This document shows, one piece after another, positions 25,344-34,748 of a stretch of 64,000 nucleotides of DNA (the first letter of the stretch is position 1; every line of letters begins with the position of its first letter). The DNA lies in the NCBI GenBank assembly GCA_947177395.1, contig CAMWUI010000001.1:62001-126000 (forward strand). Direction: 5' to 3'. The notes beneath the pieces were generated by a model. The model was not told the DNA's origin. It saw nothing but the letters and a program-made list of their open reading frames with translations, and did not search any database. The stretch comes from an uncultured Paraprevotella sp. (GTDB lineage: Bacteria; Bacteroidota; Bacteroidia; Bacteroidales; Bacteroidaceae). Position numbers and translations under genes: made by a program.

Positions 25344-26606
25344 ATGAGAATTATTTTAATAATGTTCATGTTCCTTTCTCTGGTTGCTTGCCAGAGAAAG
25401 GAAAGGAAAAAATATAACCCTTTGAATACTTCCATGCAAGGGAAACCGTTGGAAATAAAAGACCATTTACCTTCGTTTCTTTGTCAGTCATCTGTTCCTA
25501 AGGAGATTCAAATAAATGCAAAGAAAATATACCAATCGGATTCTCTTATCGAAAATTATACTTATATTAGATTGGAGACTTGTGAGGAAAGTTTGATTGG
25601 GGATATTGATGAAATGTGTGCGGATGAGAATTATCTCTTTATCTTGGATAAGAAAAATCAGAAAGTGCTGCAGTTCGATACTAATGGCCTTTTCATTCGT
25701 TCTCTTGGCTCTTGTGGACGTGGCCCTCACGAATATGTTGGAGTTTGTAACATGGCAATAGACAAAAACAATAAGGAGGTTTGTCTTGTGGATGCCGGAG
25801 CAGGTAAATTACTTTTTTTTAATTATAAGGGACAGTGTGTGAGGGTAGAACCGATGTATTATATGTTTTCAGAAATGGCTTTTGTGGACAGCTTCCGTGT
25901 GCATCATGTTGATCGTGCACATAATGAAAATATTCCATCTGTAGATTTATTTCATTTAATTGTTTCCGATAAAAAACAGGAGCCTTTGTATTGTGATTTT
26001 CCTATGTCTGAAATTCATAGGCAATCGTTTTATTTCAGTCTACCAAATCCGTTGAGCGTAGGGGCGGATGGTCTTTATTATAATTCTCCTTTGTCTGATA
26101 CGCTTTGGCGTGTGACATCTAAGGGGTGTGATGCTGCCTACGTTTTGAAATTTCCAGATAGGGATGTCTCTTTTACAAACGAAGAGGTGGCTACAATGAG
26201 TTATGATGATTATAGCAAACGGAAAAAGGAAATGGATACTTATGGTGGTTTGCTGCATGTAACTCGGAAATTTGTCTATTTTACTATTTTAGATAAAGAA
26301 CAATATGTATCATCGGTTTTGTATAGTCGTAGGACAGGCAAAGTTCGATATTATGGTGTAGTTCAGCTCCCGCAGTTTGGCAAACGTCGTTTGGGGGATT
26401 ATTATGCCAATTCGTCTTTCGATTATTTATTCCATGATTCTTTATTTGTTAAAGTGCTTCAGCCTTACCAAGTGCTTCATCGGTTTAAGTCGGGAGATGA
26501 TAACATTTATTACGAATCGCTTCGGAGGGAAGATCGTCGGATGTTGGATGGTTGGAAGGAAGAGGATAATCCAATTCTGATGTTAGTGAATCCTAAGTCG
26601 TTTTAA
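25344..26606 (+). CDS. 6-bladed beta-propeller lipoprotein (copy B)
   Basis: A 420-residue predicted lipoprotein (lipobox FLSLVACQR). Blade signatures include DENYLFILDKKNQKVLQFD, FIRSLGSCGRGPHEYVG and NKEVCLVDAGAGKLLFFNYKG. The end, EEDNPILMLVNPKSF, parallels the other two propellers in this window. It starts 24 bases after the Thr-rich protein gene and repeats the gene order of the minus-strand cassette at 18896-22061. AT-rich compared with mutAB or the capsule genes. The 131 bases after it contain copy 2 of the direct repeat, convergent with the next propeller gene. Confidence 0.75.
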   Translation: MRIILIMFMFLSLVACQRKERKKYNPLNTSMQGKPLEIKDHLPSFLCQSSVPKEIQINAKKIYQSDSLIENYTYIRLETCEESLIGDIDEMCADENYLFILDKKNQKVLQFDTNGLFIRSLGSCGRGPHEYVGVCNMAIDKNNKEVCLVDAGAGKLLFFNYKGQCVRVEPMYYMFSEMAFVDSFRVHHVDRAHNENIPSVDLFHLIVSDKKQEPLYCDFPMSEIHRQSFYFSLPNPLSVGADGLYYNSPLSDTLWRVTSKGCDAAYVLKFPDRDVSFTNEEVATMSYDDYSKRKKEMDTYGGLLHVTRKFVYFTILDKEQYVSSVLYSRRTGKVRYYGVVQLPQFGKRRLGDYYANSSFDYLFHDSLFVKVLQPYQVLHRFKSGDDNIYYESLRREDRRMLDGWKEEDNPILMLVNPKSF

Positions 26607-26667
26607 CACAAACCTGCTGAATTTTACAATTGCCTATATTATCGCTCTGTGTCTATGTCAAGAAATG

Positions 26668-26788
26668 AGGCCGTCCAGCAAGGAAGTAACCCTTAATCAC
26701 TGCCGGACGGCCTTTCCTTAGAAAGGAAGGTTTGGGTGTCAGAACGGTTCGACATCGAAAACCATCAGAAGGGGATTACCCTCTTCCT
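26668..26788. repeat. 121-bp perfect direct repeat, copy 2
   Basis: Identical to 23246-23366. Here it is in its native place: it spans the last codons of the intact propeller gene 26739-28007 and the hairpin downstream of it (AGGCCGTCC / GGACGGCCT). The stretch between the copies, about 3.3 kb, holds the truncated membrane protein, the IS element and cassette B. Confidence 0.95.
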
Positions 26789-28007
26789 GTATGGCATCCA
26801 GCATCTTTCTTTCTTCCGGGTCCATTTCTTCCTCCCAGTATTCACGGAACGTGTTCCGGTCGTAGAGGTTTTTTATGTTGTGGTGCTTCCGGTAGATGGG
26901 GGTTATATCCAACTCCTTGACGAACGATGTGCCGTTCAGGGTGTGGGTGGCAAAGTTCAGGTTCGGCATGTGGAATTTCTGGGGTAGGTGTGGATTGTAG
27001 AGGTAATGCCCTGTGGGGATGCAGTAGAGGATGGAACTTCCGTTGAATATATCGGTGTAGATGAAATCGCGGGTGATGTAGCTGGCACAGAGACGCTGGG
27101 TGCCCTTGGTGCGTGCCTCATACTGCTCATTGGTGAGCGTGCGGATTTCTTCTTCGCTGAAAAGAGTCTTGTCCCGCCCGGGAGCTTTGATGACATACCG
27201 TGCTTCGCAACAGCCGTTCTCCCGGACTTGCCAGATGGTGTCGGAGAGTACATGGGCGTAATAGACCTCTTCACCGCAACTTTGGAGACCGCGATGGAGC
27301 CTGTGGTTACAGTCGTAGGTGTCTGGAAGGTAGAATCCTCCGGCCAACGGTGTTTGGTCGTGCCGGGCTATCATGAGCCGATTGTTTTTGATGGCTTGGA
27401 TGCCTTTGTTTTCTCCTGTCAGCAAGACAAGGTTGTCACCTACATATTGGATGTCGCTGTAATAGTAGTAGATGGGTTCTTCGCGCAGTGGGGTGCCGTC
27501 GTAGGCGAAATAAAGCAGTTTGTTGCTTTCTCCGTATAATATCACGCATACCTCTTTCCGCTTTTTGTCCACGCCCATACCTGTGATTGGGTTATAGTAG
27601 TTACCGGTTTTCTGTTCGGGAATGTTGAACTTCGTAAGAAAGGAACCGTCGCGTTCGGAAAAGCTCAGGACTTTTTGTCCAAAGTAATCGAAAATAAAAA
27701 GGATGGAGTCGTCTGATTCCATTTTGGAGATGCTTCTGATCCGGCATTCGTCCGTGGTTTCGAGTGGGATGTAGCGGGTGCGTATCGTGGGATATTCCGC
27801 TTTTGTTCCATCGAATGGAATTACATGGAGATGGACAATGCTGTCGGTCTTCAATTGCATGCCGGGAAGCCTTTTGGGAATACGGAGGGTCAGGGTGCTG
27901 TCCGGATAGTTGTAAGGTCTGATAACCGTAGTGCGTGCCGTTTTACAGGAAAACAGGATTGCCGTGCACAGAAGTAGGGCGAAAGGGAAAATATGTGTTG
28001 GTTTCAT
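26739..28007 (-). CDS. 6-bladed beta-propeller lipoprotein (copy C)
   Basis: A 422-residue predicted lipoprotein (lipobox LLCTAILFSCKT). Blades include DDSILFIFDYFGQKVLSFSERDGSFLTKF, KKRKEVCVILYGESNKLLYFAYDG and VYYAHVLSDTIWQVRENGCCEARYVIK; the tail is EEGNPLLMVFDVEPF. It follows the BlaR1-like gene by nine bases, so unlike copies A and B it is not paired with a small exported protein but with a BlaI/BlaR1 regulatory pair. Its C-terminal 16 codons are duplicated at 23317-23366. Molecular role unknown. Confidence 0.75.
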   Translation of the reverse strand: MKPTHIFPFALLLCTAILFSCKTARTTVIRPYNYPDSTLTLRIPKRLPGMQLKTDSIVHLHVIPFDGTKAEYPTIRTRYIPLETTDECRIRSISKMESDDSILFIFDYFGQKVLSFSERDGSFLTKFNIPEQKTGNYYNPITGMGVDKKRKEVCVILYGESNKLLYFAYDGTPLREEPIYYYYSDIQYVGDNLVLLTGENKGIQAIKNNRLMIARHDQTPLAGGFYLPDTYDCNHRLHRGLQSCGEEVYYAHVLSDTIWQVRENGCCEARYVIKAPGRDKTLFSEEEIRTLTNEQYEARTKGTQRLCASYITRDFIYTDIFNGSSILYCIPTGHYLYNPHLPQKFHMPNLNFATHTLNGTSFVKELDITPIYRKHHNIKNLYDRNTFREYWEEEMDPEERKMLDAIQEEGNPLLMVFDVEPF

Positions 28008-28016
28008 AATTCAGTG

Positions 28017-29879
28017 TTATAAGTCGTATGTTATAGATCTGTGGGATGATATGTTAAGTTCGTTGCTTCGGAACCATTCGGTTATCTGATAGTGCTTCAA
28101 AATCTTGTCCATCATCAAGAGATAGAGTTGATAACTTCTTTCCGGTTCTTTCCAACAAGTGCGTTGGCTCCTTATGATGAGTTTTGTGTTTGGAGCGCTT
28201 TGCAAGTATTGATTGATGGCTTCTTCCAATTCCTCGCCTGTGAAGTCGTTCAGGTTGATGCGCTCCGTCTTGTTTTCATCCCATAGGGTTATGCCGAAAT
28301 CCTTGTACCGGTGTTTGTAGGTTTCACGTGTCAGGGTAAGTCCTTCCAAGCCGGGTACATCCCAATAGACGGACGGGGCATACAGGCTGCCTATATTATC
28401 ATCGGGGTGGCAGATTTCCATCTCTTTGGCTGAGTATGTAAACGATTGGTAAAGTAATGCGTCTACTTTGCCTACAGGTTTGTGCGGCACGTCCTCCGGA
28501 GCAACGATACGCACTCCCGGTGCGTAGGGAACCGTGTGGCTGAGCAAACGGTTGGAGAAGTGCTTGCGAAGGAGCACGGCCACGTCGCCGGACAGCGAAT
28601 AGAAGGCCGTGGGGAGGAAGGTGCCGTCTATGTCTTGCAGGCGTAGCTGGTTGGGCGCATCGATATAAACCGTTATGAACGGCATCTGCTCCTTGGCTTG
28701 GCTGTATTCGTTGCTCGTCAAATAGCGCATATTTATTGGGGTACGCATGGCCTTGTTGGCCGGTGTCTCGATTTGCGGGATTTCTTCTGTTGCCTGCGGG
28801 GCTTCCTCTGCAGGCTGGGGCAACGATGTCTCTGTGTCAACGACAGCCGGAGCTGGAAACTCGGTTTCGGCTTCAGGCACGGAGATAATCTTTTGTTGGA
28901 CTGGCAATAGTTCCTGCTTTACGAAATGGGATATCTTCTCCCTGTTTTCGGGTTCTGAGAAAGCAAAGACAAGTCCTGTGCCCACAGGGATGAACAATAA
29001 GGTGAGGCACATACGCCATGGGCGCGTTTCTGTGCGTCGCATCATGTCAATGCGTTGCTTCAGTCCAGGTTCGGAGAAGCTGCTGGCGATGGTGAAGAGT
29101 TCCGCACCCACGGCTTCCCTTACTAACAACATTTGGTATTGCTGGGCATCCTTGGAGCGGTGGCACACATCGCGGTCCACCTGGAATTCGTGACATTGTT
29201 TCAGGTTGTGCATCAGTAGCCAGGCGATGGGATGAAACCAAAAAACTGTTGTCAACGCCTGCATGAACAAGATGTCGGCATGGTGGTGGTGTTCCACATG
29301 GCAGCGTTCATGTTGGGCGATGAGTGGATCGTTTTGGTATTTCCCTTTCGGCATGAGGATGTAGCGTCCCCAGCTGCAAGGGCAAACGTTTTCATCCGTC
29401 AGGCACCAAGTCACCTCCTGCTCTCTCACTTTATCGGCATTGAGTATCAGATGGACCAGCCGCCGGTAGCCGACTGCCCGCCGAATCAGAATGACGATGC
29501 AACCGCATAGGTAGATGATTGGCAGTAGCCATAGGTGGAAAGGTAGCTGTTTGCTGTCCGGCGTGCCTGCAACGTGGGCTGTTGTTTCAACATCATTCTT
29601 TTCGGTCATTTCAACCTTTATATCAGACTGCGCATAGGCATGTAATATGGGAGATTCGGTCAAAGTCTCGCTCAACACGACCATGGGGCGTTGCAGTGGA
29701 GATTCGTGCTTTGTTTCCAAGTGCACCAAGGGCAGCAACAGGCTGGCAATGGTGCCGCCCGTCAGCACAAGACGTTGCAGGCGGAAGAAGGTGGTACGGC
29801 TCAATAGGATGCGATAGAGCATCCAAAATACCAATAGGCAAATGCTGCTTTTGGTTAAATAAATGAACAGGTCAATCAT
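28017..29879 (-). CDS. BlaR1/MecR1-like M56 family membrane metallopeptidase
   Basis: About 620 residues. Several N-terminal membrane helices (IYLTKSSICLLVFWMLYRIL and more) surround a cytoplasmic zinc protease domain with the motif QHERCHVEHHHHAD (HExxH, near residue 195) and the downstream helix VFWFHPIAWLLMHNL. A further helix near residue 290 precedes a Glu/Pro-rich linker and a C-terminal domain unlike the penicillin-binding sensor of BlaR1. It probably senses some signal outside the membrane and inactivates the adjacent BlaI-like repressor by proteolysis. The ATG at 29879 fits the family N-terminus; a longer frame to 29921 overlaps blaI. The C-terminal domain is not recognised. Confidence 0.8.
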   Translation of the reverse strand: MIDLFIYLTKSSICLLVFWMLYRILLSRTTFFRLQRLVLTGGTIASLLLPLVHLETKHESPLQRPMVVLSETLTESPILHAYAQSDIKVEMTEKNDVETTAHVAGTPDSKQLPFHLWLLPIIYLCGCIVILIRRAVGYRRLVHLILNADKVREQEVTWCLTDENVCPCSWGRYILMPKGKYQNDPLIAQHERCHVEHHHHADILFMQALTTVFWFHPIAWLLMHNLKQCHEFQVDRDVCHRSKDAQQYQMLLVREAVGAELFTIASSFSEPGLKQRIDMMRRTETRPWRMCLTLLFIPVGTGLVFAFSEPENREKISHFVKQELLPVQQKIISVPEAETEFPAPAVVDTETSLPQPAEEAPQATEEIPQIETPANKAMRTPINMRYLTSNEYSQAKEQMPFITVYIDAPNQLRLQDIDGTFLPTAFYSLSGDVAVLLRKHFSNRLLSHTVPYAPGVRIVAPEDVPHKPVGKVDALLYQSFTYSAKEMEICHPDDNIGSLYAPSVYWDVPGLEGLTLTRETYKHRYKDFGITLWDENKTERINLNDFTGEELEEAINQYLQSAPNTKLIIRSQRTCWKEPERSYQLYLLMMDKILKHYQITEWFRSNELNISSHRSITYDL

Positions 29880-29892
29880 GGCAAGAGGAGTG

Positions 29893-30255
29893 TTACTGAT
29901 TTCCGTTTTCGATTTGTGCAATCAAGGTCTTTAGATCATCCAGACTGATTTTTTCCTTTTTGATAAACAGGGATACGATGCTGGTATATGAGTTCGCATA
30001 GAGCTCCGAAACCAATTCCCCGATGGTGTTTTCGGTGTAGTCGTCCTCGCTGATTTTGGCTCTGTATTGGTAGCTGTTTCCATATGATTTATAGTCGATA
30101 TAGCCTTTCTCAATGAGCTGTTTCACAAAAGTGGATATCGTGTTGTAGTGGGGCTTGGGTCCCTCGTAGAAATCCAGTATGTCGCGGATAAACATAGGGC
30201 CATGCGACCAAAGGAGTCGCATAATTTCTTTTTCTTTTGAACTGAGCTTTTTCAT
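29893..30255 (-). CDS. BlaI/MecI/CopY-family transcriptional repressor
   Basis: A 120-residue winged-helix repressor: KLSSKEKEIMRLLWSHGPMFIRDIL, then the recognition helix PHYNTISTFVKQLIEKGYIDY and the wing YRAKISEDDY. The C-terminal helices (ENTIGELVSELYANSYTSIVSLF) give the dimer. It precedes the M56 protease gene by 13 bases. It likely represses its own operon through the three inverted repeats upstream (30318-30385). I chose the ATG at 30255, matching the family start. Confidence 0.88.
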   Translation of the reverse strand: MKKLSSKEKEIMRLLWSHGPMFIRDILDFYEGPKPHYNTISTFVKQLIEKGYIDYKSYGNSYQYRAKISEDDYTENTIGELVSELYANSYTSIVSLFIKKEKISLDDLKTLIAQIENGNQ

Positions 30256-30288
30256 TGGGATATAATTTATAAAGTTAATCTGATGCTG

Positions 30289-30385
30289 CAAATATATAGA
30301 GTTTATTTTAAATAACGACTAAAATTATTAGTTGATACATTACTGTTAATGGTAATTAACTAATTTAAATAGTTGGACGACTATT
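30289..30385 (-). promoter_or_regulatory. blaI promoter with three candidate operators
   Basis: On the minus strand a perfect -7 box TATATTTG lies at 30289-30296, predicting transcription from about 30282. Upstream are three dyads: ACTAA-N5-TTAGT (30318-30332), GTTAAT-N4-ATTAAC (30345-30360) and AATAGT-N6-ACTATT (30368-30385). The first covers the expected -33 position, where no good TTTG is seen. A repressor bound there would block the polymerase, and spacing of roughly 24-27 bases between centres would suit dimers side by side on the helix. The identity of the binding protein is inferred. The rest of the gap to 30509 shows nothing recognisable. Confidence 0.5.
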
Positions 30386-30509
30386 ATTGGTAGTTTGTAT
30401 AAGACAAAAGAAGAATGGTCTGGAATGTGTGGACAGAATACCGAGTCCGGAAAATGTGAGAAAGGAGGTTGAAAACAGTACGGATAATGTGAAAACAATA
30501 TATAATATA

Positions 30510-30543
30510 AAAGGTGGTTACGCGATTGGGCGTAACCACCTTT
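30510..30543 (-). terminator. Terminator of mutA-mutB
   Basis: A perfect 13-base stem (AAAGGTGGTTACG / CGTAACCACCTTT, 8-base loop) lies 28 bases after the mutB stop. On the minus strand it runs into TTTTATATTATAT. No T-run follows on the plus strand, so it serves mutB. Confidence 0.85.
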
Positions 30544-30571
30544 GGGTTAGAGATAGACCGGATAATGGGGT

Positions 30572-32737
30572 TTATTCCTTATCCAGCAGAATCTTCATCA
30601 TCTCGCAGGCTGCCTTGGCTACGGATGTACCGGGGCCGAAGATAGCGGCTACGCCGGCCTTGTAGAGGAAATCGTAGTCCTGGGCGGGAATCACACCGCC
30701 GGCGATAACCATGATGTCCTCGCGACCCAGTCGCTTCAGCTCCTCGATAACCTGAGGAATCAGTGTCTTGTGACCGGCAGCCAATGAACTTACGCCCATG
30801 ATGTTCACGTCGTTCTCCACGGCCTGGCGGGCAGCCTCGGCCGGAGTCTGGAACAACGGACCCATGTCCACGTCGAAGCCGCAGTCGGCATAACCCGTCG
30901 CACAAACCTTGGCACCGCGGTCGTGACCGTCCTGTCCCATCTTGGCAATCATGATGCGCGGGCGGCGTCCTTCCTGTTTGGCAAACTCTTCCGTCAACTC
31001 GCAAGCCTGTGCGAAGTCGGCGTCTGTTTTACTTTCTGATGAATACACTTGTGATATGGTTCTGATAACGGCTTTGTAACGGCCCACGATAGCTTCGCAG
31101 GCATCTGAAATCTCTCCGAGGGTAGCGCGCACACCGGCAGCTTTCACGGCCAGGTCGAGAAGGTTGTTCTCGCTCTTCTTGCCTTCGTTGAACTCGCGTA
31201 CGCATTCCGTGATGGCTTCGAGGGCTTTCTTCACGGCTGCTTCGTCGCGGTTGGCCTTCAAAACTTTCAGATTCTCCTCTTGTTGCAGACGTACGGCCGT
31301 GTTGTCCACTTCCAGAATGTCGATAGGATCTTCGTGGTCGAGACGATACTTGTTCACACCCACGATGGTCTGTGCGCCGGAGTCGATGCGGGCCTGCGTG
31401 CGTGCGGCGGCCTCCTCGATACGCATCTTGGGCAGGCCGGTCTCGATAGCCTTGGCCATACCGCCCAGCTTCTCGATTTCCTGAATGTGCTCCCAAGCCT
31501 TATGTACCAGTTCGTTGGTCAGTGTCTCCACATAGTAAGAACCTGCCCATGGGTCGATATGCTTGCACACCTGTGTCTCGTTCTGGATATAAATCTGCGT
31601 GTTACGCGCGATACGTGCGGAGAAGTCGGTCGGCAGTGCGATGGCTTCGTCCAGTGAGTTGGTGTGCAGGGATTGCGTGTGGCCCAGTACGGCGGCCATG
31701 GCTTCGATACAGGTACGTCCCACGTTGTTGAACGGATCCTGTTCGGTGAGCGACCAGCCGGAAGTCTGCGAGTGCGTACGCAACGCCATGGATTTCGGGT
31801 TCTTGGCGCCGAAACTCTTGACAATCTTCGCCCACAGCAGGCGGGCTGCACGCATCTTGGCGATTTCCATGAAGTGGTTCATGCCGATGGCCCAGAAGAA
31901 AGACAGACGCGGCGCGAAAGCGTCGATGTCGATACCGGCGTTCACTCCGGCGCGCAAGTAGTCCATACCGTCGGCCAGGGTGTAGGCAAGTTCGATGTCT
32001 GCCGTCGCACCGGCTTCCTGCATGTGGTAGCCGGAGATGGAGATGGAGTTGAACTTCGGCATCTTCTGGGAAGTGAACTCGAAGATGTCCGCAATAATCT
32101 TCATGGAGAAGGCGGGCGGATATATATAAGTATTGCGCACCATGAACTCCTTCAGAATATCGTTCTGGATGGTTCCTGCCATTTCCTCCAACTGTGCACC
32201 CTGTTCCAGGCCGGCGTTGATGTAGAATGCCAGGATGGGCAGTACGGCACCGTTCATGGTCATGGATACGGACATCTTGTTCAGGGGAATACCGGCAAAC
32301 AGCACTTTCATGTTCTCCAATGAGCAGATGGACACGCCGGCCTTGCCCACGTCGCCGACAACGCGTTCGTTGTCCGGGTCGTAACCGCGATGGGTCGGAA
32401 GGTCGAAGGCTACGGACAGACCTTTCTGGCCGCTGGCCAGGTTGCGGCGGTAGAATGCGTTACTTTCCTCGGCTGTGGAGAAACCGGCATACTGGCGGAT
32501 TGTCCACGGGCGGAAAGGGTACATCATGCTGTACGGGCCGCGCAGGAACGGAGGAATACCGGCCGCGAAGTCCAGGTGTTCCATGCCTTCCAAATCTTCT
32601 TTCGTATATACGGGCTGGATGTCAATCTGTTCGGGAGTTGTCCAGTTGGCGGTGATGCCGTTTTCTTTTTGCCAGTCCTGTCCGTTCTGCTGGCCGAATC
32701 CGGCAAATATATCTATATCATTAAATTTCTGTCTCAT
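30572..32737 (-). CDS. mutB: Methylmalonyl-CoA mutase, large (catalytic) subunit
   Basis: A 721-residue adenosylcobalamin enzyme that interconverts methylmalonyl-CoA and succinyl-CoA, the route to propionate in Bacteroidales. The barrel domain holds [18 protein letters not shown] near residue 75 and [17 protein letters not shown] near 105. The C-terminal B12 domain has the cobalamin-ligand motif [10 protein letters not shown] (Asp-x-His-x-x-Gly) near residue 602, followed by [11 protein letters not shown]. Length is normal. Its start overlaps the mutA stop by four bases, so the subunits are translationally coupled. Confidence 0.97.
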   Translation of the reverse strand: MRQKFNDIDIFAGFGQQNGQDWQKENGITANWTTPEQIDIQPVYTKEDLEGMEHLDFAAGIPPFLRGPYSMMYPFRPWTIRQYAGFSTAEESNAFYRRNLASGQKGLSVAFDLPTHRGYDPDNERVVGDVGKAGVSICSLENMKVLFAGIPLNKMSVSMTMNGAVLPILAFYINAGLEQGAQLEEMAGTIQNDILKEFMVRNTYIYPPAFSMKIIADIFEFTSQKMPKFNSISISGYHMQEAGATADIELAYTLADGMDYLRAGVNAGIDIDAFAPRLSFFWAIGMNHFMEIAKMRAARLLWAKIVKSFGAKNPKSMALRTHSQTSGWSLTEQDPFNNVGRTCIEAMAAVLGHTQSLHTNSLDEAIALPTDFSARIARNTQIYIQNETQVCKHIDPWAGSYYVETLTNELVHKAWEHIQEIEKLGGMAKAIETGLPKMRIEEAAARTQARIDSGAQTIVGVNKYRLDHEDPIDILEVDNTAVRLQQEENLKVLKANRDEAAVKKALEAITECVREFNEGKKSENNLLDLAVKAAGVRATLGEISDACEAIVGRYKAVIRTISQVYSSESKTDADFAQACELTEEFAKQEGRRPRIMIAKMGQDGHDRGAKVCATGYADCGFDVDMGPLFQTPAEAARQAVENDVNIMGVSSLAAGHKTLIPQVIEELKRLGREDIMVIAGGVIPAQDYDFLYKAGVAAIFGPGTSVAKAACEMMKILLDKE

Positions 32738-34602
32738 TTGATTCCCAGTTTAGCGTTATACTCTTTCAAAGTCTTCAGTTGGTCCACACGGACGTGGATG
32801 AAGTTCTCGATGCCGGCGGCTTTCAGTTCTTCCGTGCATGCGGGAGCACCTGCCACGACGAACATGGCGCGGCCGTCTAAGGCCTTGAATGCCGGGATGG
32901 CATATTCCGCGTATTCATCGTCGCTCGAGCAGAGCACCACAATGTCGGCACCGGCTTTCATGGCGGCTTCTACGCCTTCTTCCACGGTCGGGAATCCTAA
33001 ATTGTCTATCACCTTGTAGCCTGCACAGGCTAAGAAGTTGCAACTGAACTGTGCGCGTGCCTGACGCATGGCCAGGTTGCCGATGGTCAGCATGAATGCC
33101 ACGGGCTGGTGTTCGGCTTTCTCGGTCTGCATGCGCAGGTCTTCGAAGTCGGCGGCCAGACGGGTCGTTTCGATCTTGGCAAACGGCTTTTCGCAACTTT
33201 CGCCCTGGCCGTGGCAACATCCGCAGGCTGCCAGCGGAGTCTTGCCCTCGCTCTTCTCGTTGAAGTTGGGGAACTGGTTGGTACCCAGCAAGAATTCCTT
33301 GCGTTTGCCGGCATCGGCGTGGCGTGCCGTATTGGTCTTATTAATGGTCTCCTGAACGGAACCGGCTTTGGCTGCCTCCAGGAATCCGCCTTTTTCCTCC
33401 ACGCTCAGGAAGAGCTTCCATGCCTCTTCTGCCAGCGAACGGGTCAGTGTCTCGATGAAGTAAGAACCGCCGGCAACGTCGACGATCTTGTCGAAATGGC
33501 TCTCTTCCTGCAACAGCAACTGCTGGTTGCGTGCGATACGCTCGGCAAATTCAGTCGGGCTTTCGTAAGGAGCGTCGAACGGAGTCACCACGATGGCGTC
33601 CACGTTGGCGATGGCGGCGCTCATGGCTTCCGTTTGTGTGCGGAGCAAGTTCACGTGGCTGTCGAATACCGTCATGTTGTATGTCGAGGTCGTGGCGTTC
33701 ACATACATCTTGCAGGCGCAGTCACAGATGTTACTGTCGTATTGTTTCACGATGTTGGCCCACATCATGCGTGCTGCGCGGAACTTGGCGATTTCTGTGA
33801 AATATACGCCGCTGATGCCGAAGTTGAACTTGATTTTCTTGGCTGCGAGGGCGGCGGGGACGCCGGCTTCTGTCAGTTGGTGGAGATATTCGTTACCCCA
33901 TGCCAGTGCATAGCCCAGTTCCTGATAAATGTATGCGCCGGAATTGCACAGGGTATCGGCGTTGACCGTGATGCAACGGAAGCCGGGGAATGCGGCGAAC
34001 GTCTCTACCAGCGTTTTGGCCTGTGCCAATAGGGCGGTCGTGTCCTTGCCTTTCGCCAGCAGTTTCTGCATCGGGTCGAAGTTGATACTGCCGGTCAGTT
34101 TGGCCGGATCGTATCCTTTTTCTGTAAAATAGGCGACCAGCAATTGGGCCAGTTCCACGGTGTGTCCCTGGCATGTGCTGAAATTCAGTTCCACACATTC
34201 GGCCTGGATGCCGGCGAGCAGTGTTTCCAGGTAGGCGGCACTGAGCTCCTTGGCGGGAATGCTGAAGCCTAACGAGTTGACACCCTTGTTCAGTATGTCG
34301 AGTGCTTTCTCGTTGGCGGACTTTGCATCTGCGCACTGGATGTTTTGCCGTACATACCACCGGTTGTTATCCTTTTTATTGCCTCTCAAAAAAGGATATT
34401 GGCCGGGCAGGGCGTCTGTCTGGGCCAGCCCGTCCACATCTTCTTTGCGATAGAAAGGCTGCATGCTGAAGCCTTCGTTGGTTCTCCAGACCATTTTCTT
34501 CTGGAAATCGGCTCCCTTGAGGTCGGCCTCAATCTTCTCCAGCCATTCCTGGCGGGAGGGGGCGGTGAAATCCGAAAAGAGTTTTTCTTTACTATTTGCC
34601 AT
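32734..34602 (-). CDS. mutA: Methylmalonyl-CoA mutase, small subunit
   Basis: A 622-residue homologue of MutB that forms the heterodimer but is not catalytic. The barrel domain opens with [26 protein letters not shown]. The C-terminal domain resembles the cobalamin fold ([20 protein letters not shown]) but lacks the His ligand motif, as is normal for the small subunit. A Cys/His stretch ([12 protein letters not shown], near residue 460) lies in the linker between domains. It begins 27 bases after the predicted transcription start. No cobalamin riboswitch fits in so short a leader. Confidence 0.95.
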   Translation of the reverse strand: MANSKEKLFSDFTAPSRQEWLEKIEADLKGADFQKKMVWRTNEGFSMQPFYRKEDVDGLAQTDALPGQYPFLRGNKKDNNRWYVRQNIQCADAKSANEKALDILNKGVNSLGFSIPAKELSAAYLETLLAGIQAECVELNFSTCQGHTVELAQLLVAYFTEKGYDPAKLTGSINFDPMQKLLAKGKDTTALLAQAKTLVETFAAFPGFRCITVNADTLCNSGAYIYQELGYALAWGNEYLHQLTEAGVPAALAAKKIKFNFGISGVYFTEIAKFRAARMMWANIVKQYDSNICDCACKMYVNATTSTYNMTVFDSHVNLLRTQTEAMSAAIANVDAIVVTPFDAPYESPTEFAERIARNQQLLLQEESHFDKIVDVAGGSYFIETLTRSLAEEAWKLFLSVEEKGGFLEAAKAGSVQETINKTNTARHADAGKRKEFLLGTNQFPNFNEKSEGKTPLAACGCCHGQGESCEKPFAKIETTRLAADFEDLRMQTEKAEHQPVAFMLTIGNLAMRQARAQFSCNFLACAGYKVIDNLGFPTVEEGVEAAMKAGADIVVLCSSDDEYAEYAIPAFKALDGRAMFVVAGAPACTEELKAAGIENFIHVRVDQLKTLKEYNAKLGIK

Positions 34603-34635
34603 AGTGTATCAGATTAATTATATTTTTTGCCAAAA

Positions 34636-34666
34636 CAAAAGTAGCAAAACTTCACGTACCCGCAAA
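34636..34666 (-). promoter_or_regulatory. Canonical promoter of mutAB
   Basis: On the minus strand TTTG (34663-34666), exactly 19 bases, then TACTTTTG (34636-34643): both boxes match the Bacteroidetes primary sigma consensus perfectly. Transcription should begin near 34629, giving a leader of about 27 bases. Confidence 0.85.
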
Positions 34667-34706
34667 ATTTGGATGGGAAAAACTAATTTAGTTCCTTTTT
34701 TTTGAT

Positions 34707-34714
34707 TACTTTTG
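34707..34714 (+). promoter_or_regulatory. -7 box of the AspT-type transporter gene
   Basis: TACTTTTG matches TAnnTTTG exactly and would start transcription near 34721, some 28 bases before the ATG at 34749. No good TTTG lies at -33. It is divergent from the mutAB promoter. Confidence 0.5.
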
Positions 34715-34748
34715 TGCCCGAAAAAGAAAAGTATTTAGTCAGTACATT

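Noticed and set aside
18896..26606. Locus as a classical ribosomal peptide (lanthipeptide or lasso) cluster
   Set aside because: No LanB, LanM, asparagine-synthetase-like or peptidase-ABC transporter gene is present; the small proteins are 168-172 residues with ordinary export signals.
28017..30255. BlaI/BlaR1 pair as a beta-lactam resistance determinant
   Set aside because: The sensor lacks a penicillin-binding domain and no lactamase or PBP gene is in the operon.
34603..34635. Cobalamin riboswitch before mutA
   Set aside because: The predicted leader is about 27 bases, far too short for the roughly 200-base element. No B12 box is seen upstream of the radical SAM gene either.
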